A stretch of DNA of 64,000 nt from Maylandia zebra (lineage: Eukaryota; Chordata; Actinopteri; Cichliformes; Cichlidae): NCBI RefSeq assembly GCF_041146795.1, contig NC_135183.1, positions 15,581,840 through 15,645,839 on the forward strand. Direction: 5' to 3'. The notes beneath the pieces were generated by a model that did not search any database, was not told the origin of the DNA, and worked only from the letters and a program-made list of their open reading frames with translations. The position numbers were made by a program, and so were the translations under genes. Positions 41,301 to 52,913 of the stretch are shown here, piece after piece. Each line of letters begins with the position of its first letter. Positions within the stretch are counted from its first letter, which is position 1.

Positions 41301-44300
41301 GCAACATACTAACAAACACAGCATGTTTGAAAGGTAGATGTGTTTTTGGAATCGCCTACAAAAACTTTGTTCATCAAAATAAAATTCAAGTTGACAAGCT
41401 GCTGTTTTTAGACTTACACACATGGCATTGCACGAGGGGTTGCCAGGGGTTTATCTAAAAATGAAGAGGTGCAGCAGAAGACTACCCTGATGGAGGCCAA
41501 ATTTAAATCAGGATTGTTCATCAAGCCTTCAAGGTTTTTGTTTTTTGTTTGTTTGTTTAATAAAATTTTGCCCTTCTGATATTTTTAACCAGCTTGCTTT
41601 TTGTTATAGGAATCAGTGGAAGAAAATGCAGAAAGTAAGGAACTTCAGATTCGAAAACTTGAAGCTACGGTGAAATCACTTTCTGAGGAGCTGATAAAGG
41701 TTTGTCAGTTTGTGTGTTTGTGTTCAAAACTCACAGTTTTTATCCTTTAAGCTCAAGTCCTTGGGCCTTGGAGCACAGAATCTTTGCTATATCTTCTAGA
41801 CAGAGATCTTTGATGTTGTTTAGGGATCTGCTGGAACCACTGGCACAGTTTGGGGTCACTGCCTCAAGTGCCTCCTCGGTTAGCACGGGGACCACTGCTG
41901 CCTTGACCTTCCACATATTGGGGTCTTGGCAGTGCATAGGTTCGTCAGTCTAGTCTTACATTCTCGAGTGACTTCTCTGTCTACCAGTCGCTGGTGTTTT
42001 TGCTCCTTGGTATTTGGTACTGGGACCGATCCATTCTTGGGGATCCTTGGGATCAAGATATTCCAGTCTTCGGGTAGCCATTCTGGGCGTCTCAGTCATT
42101 AGCCATTGTTTTGTATTTTATATTTCAAGCACTCAAGACTTTTATATAAAAGGTTTTGGAGAAGATTTCAGACATGCATCTGAATGGAGGTTTTAAGGTT
42201 GTTGTTTTTTTTTATTTCACATATGTAAATCTAAATAATGAAATATATTTTAAACAGAAAACGAAGTAGAAAAAAATCTAATTGCTACTAATATCTCTGA
42301 TATATACGTGCTCAAAAAGGAGTAGGATGAAGTTTACACTTTCTTTTTAGTCCTTCCCCGCTCACATTCACTCCTGTGGGGAATTTAAAATCACAGATTG
42401 ACCTGTGCATGTCTTTGGACTGTGGGAGGAAGCCGGAGTACCCGGAGAAAACCCATGCAGACATGAGGCAAACATGCAAACTCCACACAGTAAGGCAGTG
42501 GCCAGATGGTGGATTTAAACCCAGGAATGTGAGGCAGCAGTGCTAACCACTGCGCCACCGTGCTAGCCCTGCATCAGATTGGCACCTGTCCAGGGTGTAC
42601 CCTACCTTTTACCCTATGGTAGCTGGGATAGAGAATGGATGATGGATAATTTTATATAATAATGCTGTTTAATAAATGATAACTCAGTCTTCCTTGATAT
42701 AACATATAATCAGAAAATATAAATAACTATTTATGAGTCACAGTACAAAGTCAGAGAACCTCCCTTTGACTTTGACCTTTGGCTGTAATTGAGAGTATTT
42801 CTGTATTTTCCATGTAATTTTATGTGCCATATTAAATGTAATTAAAAATTAATTTTACATTTTTTGACAGATGAATGCAGTTAATCTTTAAAACACTGGT
42901 TTTCATTTTAGAAAGCACAATCAGCAGTTCAACTTAAAAGACCTGTTTTTTCTTTTTAAAATCTTTATTGTTGCTCATTAACAAGAAAAAAGTATTTTTT
43001 TATCCAGTTAATCGATAGAATACTCGATTACTAAAATAAATGGTAGTTCCAGCCCTTGGCAGTGCTTTCGCAGCCTGTAGGGAGCAATGAATAGCCCATC
43101 TACCTGCAGTGAGCCAGTTGGAGGCGATGGTTGTAGCTGTGGGCGACTCTTGTTTGTGCTGTTGATGGTCTTCCAGCCAGCTGCATAGAAGAGCAAAGTT
43201 ATAACAGATGAACAGATGCGCTGAAAAGAATGAAGACGTGTCCCCTGTAGCTGTTACGTGTGCTTTTCATTATCTCTTTTCTGGTCTTTGATGTTTTTCA
43301 TGCTTCTTCCGTTCCCTGTAAGCTCCAGAACAAGAGACGTGCACCACTCCCTTTTCTGGTTCACTTCTCACCCAACAGCATTCAGCCTACTTAGTTTGGG
43401 GGGGACTACACAGGACCATGTTTTCAAAGCTTGAGAACTTTTCTCCCCATGCAAATGGGCACAACCACTGTAGTATAAAATGAGCAATATGCAGGAATGC
43501 CCTACACAGTGAACCACATCCTGTTTTATAGGGTGTTGCTTATACTGATATTGGTTGCTTTGGAAAGAAAGTGAACGGACTGCATCTCTGTTATAGGGAA
43601 AAAATAGAAGTTGTGAGTTTTGAAAATGATCAACTCCTCTTTTTGATCTATCCTTTTTTTCTTTTATACATACAGGCTAACGGTATCATTAAGAAGCTGC
43701 AAGGAGAAGTTCGAACCTTAGTAGGAAAAATAAAAGTCAAAAACACTGTGACAGTGTCGCAGGAAAAGATTCTCCAGGAAACTTCAGAGAAACTTCAGAG
43801 TGTTGAAAAGGATCTACAAAGCGCTCAGCAGCAGCTCAACACTAAGGAAGAACAGGTATGTCACAGACTGAAGCCTTTTCTTTTGGTAAAGCAGTAAAGG
43901 AGATCTCATCAGTCAAACCAGTAAATCAGTACAAGTACTTTAAAAAAATACAAAAAGAAAAAGTACAGTACTGTGTGAACTGTGTCCTTTTAAAAGCAAG
44001 TGAGCATAAAATAAAATAACAACCTGAACTATCGATACTAGGCGAGATGGATCCGTCCTTTCATGTCATTCTGTCTCTGCCATCCAAATGTCAGAGCAGA
44101 AATTGAGACTTATTAGACCAGGCGTTGTTATTCCAATATTCTGCTGTCCAGATTTGGTGAGCCTGTGTGAAATGTAGCCTCAGGTTCCTGACAAGAATAA
44201 CAACCAGTGCAAAATATTCTTTTTATTTTTCAGATTTTAAAATTAAATGAGCAGTTGGAGGCCACGGTACAGAAGCTAAATGAAACCAAAGAAGTGCTGA

Positions 44301-47300
44301 AAACTAATGAGAATGGTAAGGAAGCTAGTCCTGTTCAATGGACCCTCTGAAAACTGACTTTCATGTCTTCAAAATCGTTAAGGTTTACAAATCCAGCAAA
44401 GCTTCTCAATCCATCAGTGTTTATGGAGTCCACTTCCATATGGCGACGTACACTACAACTACATTTTATTTATATAGCGCTCGTTAACAACAACAGTTGT
44501 GATTTGGCAATATTAGAAACACCAACAATCACACAACCATTAGCAAGAAATTGATGACAGTGGGAAGGACCAGGCTCAGCCATCTGCAGAGAGATGGGGG
44601 GGAAGGGGAAACTATAGATGAGTGAAGAAGAAACACTATGTCTTTGCTTAGCCAGATTAATTAAATAGCATCTTATTTCTTAGTGTAAACTTTGTGAGCT
44701 TTATCCAAAGCACAATCTGTTGATTCACCCGCTAATTGTATTCACAGTGATTTGCCTGCCTAGCCTAGCTTAGCTTGTAGCCAACTCGCTAGCAGCATGG
44801 CCTCTATACCTGTCCCTCCTGCAGTTTCCTGCTCAGTGTGTCAGATATTTAGTTACTCCTCTGCCTCCTTTTGTAATAACAATACTTGTAATAAATGTAG
44901 CCTTTTTGCAGCTTAGGCTGACCTCACTTCAGACCCTTGAAAAGACATAGTTGTCTTCCAGGGGCCAGAGCAGGTGACATTCAGGGAAATTTTTAAACTG
45001 CTGGTTAAAGTTAAATGTACATTTTGTAAAATTATAATTCACGTCAACAGTAATGACACCTGGTTGCATCAATCGAAGGTAACTAAATGAATATTGAATT
45101 GGGGACTAACTTTACCAAAACAATCTTGGGCTTAGTCATTTTCTCTGGTACCCTCCTTAATCGGACCAGGAGTGACATTTTTAGGCACTTATTTCCCTTT
45201 GATTGCTGGCTGTCTGAGTAGTAAAAAATCAGTGGGCTCTAAAGATGATTGGGAAACTTTCAAGTCACCTTTATTTAAATAGCACATTTAAAAGACATCA
45301 AGTGTCGGCCAAAGGGCTGAACAGAGGGATGATATGATAAAAAAGAATTAAAAATGTACACAAGCACACATACGTGAACATAAAATACATGTATACGTAT
45401 ACTCATGCAAACATCATCCAATGAGAAGACCAGAATAGCTAAAACAGAATAAAAGTGGTGTCAGAGAGATCTGAAAGCCTTGGAAAATAGTATTCAGATT
45501 CTATTTGATGACTTCCAAGGACAAAGAGGATTCAGGGGAAATCTGGTCTTTTTAGACAGCATCCACCCCATTGTGGATGGAGGAGCTCTCATTTCTAGAA
45601 ATCTGGACAAATTTATTAAAACCCCCAGAACATGATGGGTTGGGACAAAGCAACAGAGATTCATTTGTCTTACACGCCTCTCTGCAGCTTCTCTCCAAAA
45701 CCCATCCCCTTAGATGCTGCGTCTGCCTCCTTCTGAGTCCCTGTTTATACATGAATCAACAAATTGATTTACATTTTGTCATTATGGAATATTGTCTGTA
45801 GAATTTTGAGGTGAAAAATGAATTAATTCCATTATTGAATAAGTCATAACATAAAAAACATTCTTTCCAGATGCACTGTGAGTATCTGCTCCTTGCCTTG
45901 GCTGCCTTGATAAATGTGTGAATGACAAATAATTTGTATTGTGAATAGCAATCTCATTCACATTATGAAAGTTGCTATTTAAGTGTAGCACATTTACTAG
46001 TGTGTTTATTTTCATTTTACCACAGTTATAAATTGGCTTAACAAGCAGCTAAATGAAAAGCAGCTGTCCAGAAAAGCACGGGGTCTGGAATCACTGGAGA
46101 ATCCTGCAGTCTCAACCACAACAGCAGGACTTGGGGTAGGTGACAACATACTGATGGTGTTTATTCTTCATCCTTCCTCTTAGATATTACTACAAGCTTC
46201 ATTCCTATTGTGCCATTCAGCTCAATATAAATATGTTTTGTGTCATTGAGTGAGAGATTATGGCAGGAAGAGACGGCAAAGCAAGAAAATTTCAATTTGG
46301 TCAGTTTCTTTCTTGAAGCAATGCTTGTTGGCAATAAATGTTATATTGTTGGAAAGCCTGTGTAATTGCTGTTACACTAAATGGTGTGTGAGAAAAATGC
46401 ATTTGCAGGTTGAACAGCAGCACTGGGCATGTGGGTTGCGCCACATTTATTAGATTGGGTGATTGAAGTCTGAGACATATCGGCATTTAGCAATTTATTC
46501 ATTCAACAAAAAGGGGCCTCAGTAGCATGTGGAAGGACCGTACACAGCCACAACAGCCTGGCACCACCTGCACCACCTCCTTATGCCGGTCACCTGCTCA
46601 GTCACACACCTATATGGAATGGCATCCCATTCTTTTTTTGTACGCTACTTAATTACGCACAGAAGACAGTAATTTATTAACTATTCATTATATTAGATTC
46701 GAACTTCTCCATTAAATGACCTGAAACGAATTGTCATTTAACAATATACACATCAACATGAGCCTATGAACCTAATAATCCACCCTGGAAGTAATAAATG
46801 CAGAAAAGATTTGGTGGGTTTTTCGTGGCTTTGACCAACAAATGCATTATTCACAAGAAGCATTGTTACAATAAAGAAATAATCAATTCAAAACAATCAC
46901 GTCTAGTTTAACATAAGCTTAGAGAATGACGGGATGCCTGAGAAAGAGAAGTAGCGTACTGGGACAAATGTTTAAGAAAGCAGGTGAAGAGCTGTAGTAA
47001 CTACAGAGAGAGAAAGCTGCGCCAAGGGAAAGAGTTGTTGAAGCTAAGTTAATAAGAGGGGCGATGATCAGTGAGCAGCAGTTTGCTTTCAGAGTGCTGA
47101 TGGAGAAGTAGAGAGAAGGTCTGAAGGGGCTTCACTGTGTCTTTGTGCAACAGTCTTATGTTTGCACATTATAGCAGATCAACAGCACTAACACCACCTG
47201 AAGATATCTCTGTATTTTTTCTGGCACTTCAGTTTTATCCTCAGACAGCCAAACCTGTTGTATCTCCCATGGCGGCTGCTGGGATCAATCTTACTGATGA

Positions 47301-48489
47301 GCATCTCGGGAAGTCATCAAACAGACAGATGTGAGTTTGTTGACTTAGTATGACTGAGTATACATTACACTCAAAGACAAATGAGCCAAAGTAAAACTGT
47401 GCAATTTATAAAATGTATTATCTTTGAGTAATGTAAGTATTTAGACACATTTATTGATATATGTTATTTTTTTTATTGGTATTCATTTATTGTAGTTAAT
47501 CTCATATCAAATGTGAATATAAAGAAAAAAATGTTAGTATAACTGAATTTAGTGCACTTCTCAGACATGGGTTGGGTCTAGCTCAGGAGGCAGAGCAGGT
47601 CATGTACTAATTGGAAGCACTACACCGGTGAAAATCCAGGAAGTGGACATTGAGATAGTGGACTCTTATAGGTACCTGGGTGTTCACCTGAATAATAAGC
47701 ACTGTTTTATGCAGGTATAGGCACAAAATCTCACTAACTTTCCTGTAAAAGTTTGCTACAGATACTATCTGGTCCATTTCTGTCTGATATTGTACTTTTG
47801 TGTACAAATGAAATACACTTCCCTATCATTATAGCTGTCTCTCTTGCTTTAGCAGGGAAGGAAGAAGTTTAAGGTCTCTATCCAGGCTGATAAATGTGTT
47901 TCTTTATAGCAGTATGCAATTTACAGCAGTTATATATTTAAAATGATTTTGATTCCACGACAATACCAGTGGTAGAACAACAAACTCTTTTTGTTTGTTT
48001 GCTTTAAATGTTCATTGTGAATATGTCTCTTTGGTCAGGAATGCAAAGTGATTTTGTGTTCCTCAGGCTTGTGTTTTCTCTTTGTCCTTAGTGGAGACTC
48101 TGCTGGTCTGGATTCGAAGTACTTTGAGAAGAGAGATGATTGCATCTCGATCTATGGTCTTTCATCTAATCCACGTCAAAGAGGTAAAAGTGCTCATCTT
48201 TTAAAGATCAGCATCTACCACATATTAATTTCAGTGCGTCAAGTTTTTCATTTCATGGCTTAGTAGTGTAACTCTTTTTTTTGGGATGCAGCAGTAAATC
48301 TGTGGGGCAACAACGCTAATTTAGGTGCCTTTAAAAAAAAAAATACGAAGAAAAAATTGTTTTTTTGATTGAGATGCTGAATGCGTGTGATAATAAGTAA
48401 CAGTAATTTGATTCTGTTTGCTTGCTTTGTGTTCAGAGTTTCCTCAGAGTACAAAGCCATCTATAGCTTCAGCTTACTTCTCTGCATAA
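33735..48489 (+). CDS. sass6: Spindle assembly abnormal protein 6 homolog (SAS-6)
   Basis: SAS-6 builds the ninefold cartwheel that starts centriole duplication. Sixteen exons: 33735-33796, 34294-34354, 34464-34543, 34648-34752, 37259-37427, 37781-37858, 38217-38336, 40174-40365, 40577-40771, 41610-41699, 43676-43855, 44234-44315, 46026-46135, 47233-47330, 48092-48183, 48437-48489. They join in frame into 588 residues. Residues 1 to about 155 form the globular head ([60 protein letters not shown]). The phenylalanine at about 129 matches the head-head contact residue of other SAS-6 proteins. About 160-480 is coiled coil ([52 protein letters not shown]). The C-terminus is a low-complexity tail ending IASAYFSA. 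All donors are GT except 38337-38338 (GC). Introns hold a LINE, a MITE, a SINE and LINE tails, including minor fragments near 44455-44490 and 45255-45330. Confidence 0.97.
35165..37095 (-). mobile_element. 5'-truncated non-LTR retrotransposon in SASS6 intron 4
   Basis: Two overlapping minus frames give a LINE reverse transcriptase: [83 protein letters not shown] and [15 protein letters not shown]. They are separated by a one-base frameshift in the G run at about 36618-36622. The 3' end, on the plus strand, begins AAGATAAGATAGAACTTTAT with TTAATCCCTCGGGTGGG. The protein differs clearly from the LINE at 14540-16590, so it is a different family, related to Rex1/CR1. The endonuclease is missing. 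Confidence 0.88.
38779..39040. mobile_element. Foldback MITE, copy 1 (262 bp)
   Basis: The TIRs start TACGGAAGAGGATTAGGGCC on the left and, reversed, TACGGAAGAGGAATAGGGCC on the right, flanked by a perfect 6-bp duplication CAAGTC (38773-38778 and 39041-39046). The interior is made of tandem and inverted units around AGAATTCTGACTTTAATCTC. No coding capacity. It lies in SASS6 intron 7. A second copy is at 60665-60829. Confidence 0.85.
39541..39670 (+). repeat. Non-LTR retrotransposon 3' tail
   Basis: GCTGGAACACATGAATTTCC, then CAATGAGGGACAATAAAGGA and TTCTGTTCTATTCT: a LINE 3' end with an AATAAA box and a short tandem tail, in SASS6 intron 7. Confidence 0.6.
42345..42650 (-). mobile_element. 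tRNA-derived SINE (V-SINE-like) with adjoining tail fragment
   Basis: The minus strand from about 42570 reads GCACGGTGGCGCAGTGGTTA and then CTGGGTTTAAATCC, a tRNA-like head with A- and B-box positions. The body contains the widely conserved GTCTTTGGACTGTGGGAGGA block (plus strand about 42411-42430). At 42571-42650 a plus-strand fragment (CCAGGGTGTACCCTACC, GGTAGCTGGGATAGAGAATG) belongs to another common fish retroposon tail. It lies in SASS6 intron 10. Confidence 0.65.
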
Positions 48490-48662
48490 AACAGAAGTTT
48501 CAGGATCTGCAGAAAGATTACAATGGAAATGGACTTAAAACCATCAAGTCACGTCTTCGGCTCTTGTACAAAACTGCTACTGTTGCATTAAATAAATTTG
48601 TTTTAATGAGTGATTCTTATGGTTAATTCTAGTGATCACTGAGAATGTATTATTGTATGTGA

Positions 48663-48737
48663 AATAAAATTGTTCTGTTTTTCTTATGTTTTGGCCCCTA
48701 ACTGTGTTTTACTGTATACAGTGTACTCTTGAATAAA
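48663..48737 (+). terminator. sass6: SASS6 polyadenylation signals
   Basis: AATAAA at 48663-48668, 174 bases after the stop codon, followed by T-rich TTGTTCTGTTTTTC. A second AATAAA lies at 48732-48737. Either could end the SASS6 mRNA before the convergent fetuin-like gene. Confidence 0.7.
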
Positions 48738-49104
48738 CAACTTTTCCAGTCTCACTTCATTTCTGGATATCTTAAAATTGATCCAATATCGCATTTAGTA
48801 TAATGTCCAAAATAAAAATATGTGCTTTCTGCTGGGTTTTTTTGTGTTTAGTAATATTCTATCCTCAAATCAGTTTACCTTCAATTTACAAAATGTGAAC
48901 CATACACCAACCATTGTACATATAGATTCGCATTTGATACCTTTGCCCATAGCTGAGTGCATCATTGCTGCTGCCAGCATCATAATGGAATTAAATAGAT
49001 GCCAAATCAAACCAAACTTCAGAACTGCTGTTCTGAGTCTGCTGATTCTCAGAAATAACAATCATTGTGCTTACTCCAGCTTCAAGTAGTCAACACCTCG
49101 ATGG

Positions 49105-49110
49105 TTTATT
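49105..49110 (-). terminator. ahsg: Polyadenylation signal of the fetuin-like gene
   Basis: The minus strand reads AATAAA about 80 bases after the stop codon, giving a short 3' UTR. Confidence 0.65.
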
Positions 49111-49187
49111 TTGTATGCACTATATTTTGGCACATTGCATGCAGAACAACCATGTTCTTTATTTGGCAATGTTCAGCTAATTCTGGA

Positions 49188-51785
49188 TTAGTTGTGTGGG
49201 CGGTGAGGAAGAGGCCAGGGGCAAATAGGGTGGAGAGCTGGGTCAGGAGGGGGGCCACAACCATGGTCGTGAGCATGTGGAGGGGGGCCACGACCATGGT
49301 CGTGAGCATGTGGAGGGCGTCCTCCTTTGTCAGCATGTGGAGGGGGGCCACGACCATGGTCGTGAGCATGTGGAGGGGGGCCACCATGACCATGTGGATG
49401 ACGTCCACAGACAGGCTCCTTCTCACCAGGCCCAAGGGCAGTGGTGTTCTGTTGAGAACAAAGACAACAAATGCAAGAGTTGTTTTTTTGTTGTCGTTTC
49501 TTAATAAGTTGCCATAAAAAAGGAAATTTATTCCAAAGCTGCTGTTGGTCTCACCTCTGCAGGATAGAAATCACACTCAGTGGACAGGAGTCCATTTTGA
49601 CTGGAGTAAGATGAACGGCAGAAAGCATGACGCTTTAAAAAAGGAAGGATATATACAATGAGAGAACTAACAGGAATAAGCCATAAAAAAGGTATTTGTC
49701 ATTTAGGGATTAGAAATGCTGGTTATCTGTATTGTTTGTATTTGATTTAATACTTCTTACAACTGTGCAGTAAATCGCTTGTTACTCTTTAACATTGTGA
49801 TATAATTTTAATGGGATGTGGTACTCATGATCTCACTGAATACACACAGCTAAACACTTGACTAATTTTAGTACACAGCATATCAAAATGTGGCTCAGGA
49901 TTTTCTGAAGTGTATGAGTTGTACTTACAGCTCTGTTAGGACAAAGTGGAATGCATGCCTCAATTATGATTCTAGAGCCCATTGGGCAATGAGTCTCCAC
50001 AAGTGCAAACTCAGGATAGTAGTTCATTCCTAATCCCATTATGTACTACAAGAAAAGAAAGTGTAAAGTTAAACAATGACTGATCTTATGAGTTCACAAA
50101 GAGGGGGAGGAAGAAAAGGATCCTCTGTACCCCAGTTGATATCCGCCCCACTTCCTTCAAGATGTAGTAATGCTGGTTACTGGTGTTCTTGTTGAATTCT
50201 GCTGTCGCTTCACGAACAGACTTGAGACCTTCAGAGTTGTTGAGAGGCAGCAGCACAGGACAGTCAGGGCAGATGCGTACCATCTCCAAGTTAGTTTTTT
50301 CTGCAAACACACAAAGAATTGTACTGAGTGTACGTTCAGAGGATTCCAAAAGTCACTCGCTGAGGCTCTTTAGCGTTTTCTGTCAAATATTCTCCCTTGC
50401 AGTCTTTCACAAGATAATGAACTTCTCCCCATGTTTACTTCCTAAAGACTCCTCTTCACTAGGATGCTTGTTTGAAATTATTTTTCAATCGTGAGTTTCT
50501 TCATTGTATTTTTTTAGCGTTACACACAAAGTATTTTGTCACCCTTGTCCCAACTTTTTTGAGACATGTTAAATGATTTAAATCCTAAATAAGCATTTTT
50601 TTAAACTAAACTTAATGCCACAGTTTTAATATTTGCTATTAGTGTACTGCTTTTACAAATGCTGTTTTTTATCTGCAGTCAAACTTAAATGACAAATTAT
50701 GAAAAATGAGGAAGTTTGGCCAAAGTCTGTCTTTGACCACATCGAGTGTGTTTTTGAACAGGCAGACCAACAGCCTTGGAGTAACAAGTAATCAAAAATG
50801 ATCGTATTTGATCATATCTACAGTAGCATCTTCTCAGTGAAATGGTGAACAGCTATGATGCAGAGAGAGCCCACCTTGTCGTGTGTCACATTCATATTTG
50901 GTTATGTCGGCATCACCATCTTTTATAGTCATCAACACAGTGCAGTTGGCCTTCACTGCCTTCAGAGAAACACAGAGAATGCAGTTTTATTTCATAACAT
51001 CACTGAAGTAACTTTGCATAATTTGGCCAGATTAGCACGTCCACCTTCTGACCAGAGGTGAATGTTGCATGAAGTCAGTGCAGGCAGGTGGATTAAGCAA
51101 ACAGCTGCTTTGCATTTACCCGCTCTCCCATGCGACGTATTTCACAGTCCTCAAAGGGTTTCGGGTTGATAGTGTGGCATTTTGTTTCCTGAAGATCCAG
51201 CTGCAACTTTACGTTACATCCACCATCAACCTGGAAAGAGCAGAGAGTAAGACTGTCATTCATATTTACTGATGCAGTTTCCTACATCACCACAGGAACA
51301 CCATGACAGACTTTAAGGATTTTTTGTCATGAAAAGCTAATGTTTGGAAAACTACAATAAACATTAATAATATTTTTTTTTTTTAAAAAAGAAAAACATT
51401 TCAAAAGAATTGTGGACTTGGATTTGTCACTCACTATGCTTTTATAGAACTGCTACTGTTTTTTCTACTCTCTTCTATTGTTTAAGTTTTGTCCCGCTTG
51501 TTGTTTATTATCTCTTTGCTCCTCTTGCCAAAGTGGAAATACTCAAATGTGAACTGCAAATGCGCACATTTACTGCTACTATCATACCTGTTCCACACTG
51601 TTCCCTTGAACTTCATGCAGTCTGAACTTGTAGCCATGGTCGTGATGCTCATTGATGTGATGCACTGCCTTATCTGCTGCCGCCGGACCGTTACCTTCAC
51701 TGCATGTTAGTGGCTCCAAACCTGGGGCAGCGCTGCAAAGCAGGACTGCTGCCGAAAGAAGTGTCAGGACTCGTAACGTCCTCAT
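49188..51785 (-). CDS. ahsg: Alpha-2-HS-glycoprotein-like (fetuin-A), His-rich tail
   Basis: Secreted cystatin-superfamily plasma glycoprotein; fetuin-A binds calcium phosphate and is made in liver. Seven exons in transcription order: 51785-51588, 51230-51120, 50959-50875, 50300-50131, 50045-49929, 49632-49555, 49448-49188. Phases close into 339 residues. An N-terminal signal peptide (MRTLRVLTLLSAAVLLCSAA) is followed by two cystatin-like domains, with paired cysteines (CDTRQ, RICPDCPVLLPLN, ETHCPMGSR, EACIPLC, AFCRSSY, TECDFY). Sequons occur at N108, N152, N170 and N254. From about residue 270 the tail is rich in His, Pro and Gly with HAHDHG repeats and ends CPWPLPHRPHN. The CPDCP-LLPLN block and seven-exon layout point to AHSG; the His-rich tail recalls histidine-rich glycoprotein, so paralogue naming is less certain than the family. 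The upstream in-frame ATG at 51911 is rejected because it lies before the TATA box. Confidence 0.9.
49247..49390 (-). repeat. ahsg: 33-bp coding tandem repeat (His/Pro-rich)
   Basis: Four head-to-tail units of about 30-33 bp encode GPPPHAHDHGR-type blocks. Three keep HAHDHG and one reads HADKGGR. The units are nearly identical in DNA, including silent sites, so the array expanded recently. It creates long spurious open frames on the opposite strand. Confidence 0.9.
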
Positions 51786-51828
51786 GGTACCGCAGAGAAG
51801 ACTGGAGCAGGCCACTATTACGGGGCTG

Positions 51829-51851
51829 TTATATAGAGTGGATTGGTTAAC
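51829..51851 (-). promoter_or_regulatory. ahsg: Fetuin-like gene promoter: TATA, CCAAT, GTTAAC
   Basis: On the minus strand, 5' to 3': GTTAAC (51851-51846, HNF1 half-site-like), overlapping CCAAT (51846-51842), then TATATAA (51835-51829), about 45 bases before the ATG. This predicts a very short 5' UTR and fits liver-type expression. Factor binding is inferred. Confidence 0.65.
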
Positions 51852-52913
51852 ATATGTCAGTGGGTTAGGAAATAAATGATAAATAAATAGAAGCGACCAC
51901 AAGACAAACATGAACTTTAATCAGAGGAGCTCAGCATATTTTGAAATGTTTACCGAACCAGTCAGTTTCATCACACTTCGTACACAGTCGATATTTAAAC
52001 TGAAGGATGTTATTGTAGGATTTTTAGCAGCTGCAGATCTTACATTTTGTTTTTTGCTCATCATTACAATCAAAATGTTTGAAAAGAGTTCAGATTTGGC
52101 CCAACTTTGTTCATTTGATTTGTGTTTGGAATAAACCAGGGTAGCTGTTTAAACATTACTTCTATCCTAAGTTTGGCACAAGGACATGGATCTTTATCCT
52201 TTTAAGGGGTTTCCACACCCTTAAAAGTACTTAATAAAACTTTTTTGTTTCTTTTCTTTTTGTTATTTATTTTGGTTGTAAGAGGTTAAGCATATTTTTA
52301 TCATTTCATTCAAATGCCAGAACACCGAGAGAGTTTTTTGTTATTTTACACCCAATGACCCAAGAGAACTCTTTAGATCAAAATAGCTTCAGACAAACTT
52401 TTACCCAGCAATGCTACAGCGTTTTTTCAAGTATAGGTGGATTACATCAAGCTGGAGGTGGTAAAAAAACATCCATGGCCAGATTTATTGCTTAATTTAC
52501 TAAGAATAATAAAAAACAACAACAACAACAAAACTATTGTAATGAAGATTCAAGAAAGTGAAAAGTATAGAAGCACTTTGCATTCTCATCAGAAAAGCAC
52601 CATTTAAGTGCCAGTCAGCATACTAATTACTGCAAACGTATTTGTGTGACTTTCACATTTAGAATGCAGAATTTGGTTATTTCAAAAAACCATACAAAGA
52701 AATTTGCTAAAGTTTGCGAAATGCAATTTACTGCTATTTACATCAACAGGCAAAGTGTTGATGTGTTGATTTACCACAGGACTAAAAGATTAACACTTTT
52801 CCACTTAACATGGCTGATAATTCTTATCAGCACAAGCATAATCATCAAAAGCGTACCAAATCTTTGAGTCGGGCCAGTTATTTAGTATTAATGGAATTTT
52901 GAAATCCATTGTG
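51852..52913. other. Gene-free stretch
   Basis: AT-rich sequence with small open frames but no splice-bounded exon or recognisable protein. A CAA-repeat tract lies at about 52515-52533. No transposon family was recognised. Confidence 0.45.

Noticed and set aside
41750-42075. Possible antisense LINE or other coding remnant in SASS6 intron 10
   Set aside because: The wording resembles fish retroelement sequence, but no diagnostic motif could be read on either strand.
46480-46650. Segment like a transposon end (CACAACAGCCTGGCACCACC)
   Set aside because: It feels like a common fish repeat, but I could not name the family or find its ends; left unannotated in a SASS6 intron.
49065-49517. 150-codon open frame on the plus strand across the fetuin-like last exon
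   Set aside because: It is the antisense of the GC-rich His/Pro tandem repeat; its repeated valine/methionine blocks come from the 33-bp units, and nothing else supports it.
51786-51911. Upstream in-frame ATG extending the fetuin-like protein by about 42 residues
   Set aside because: The extension crosses the TATA and CCAAT boxes and would bury the clear signal peptide starting at 51785.
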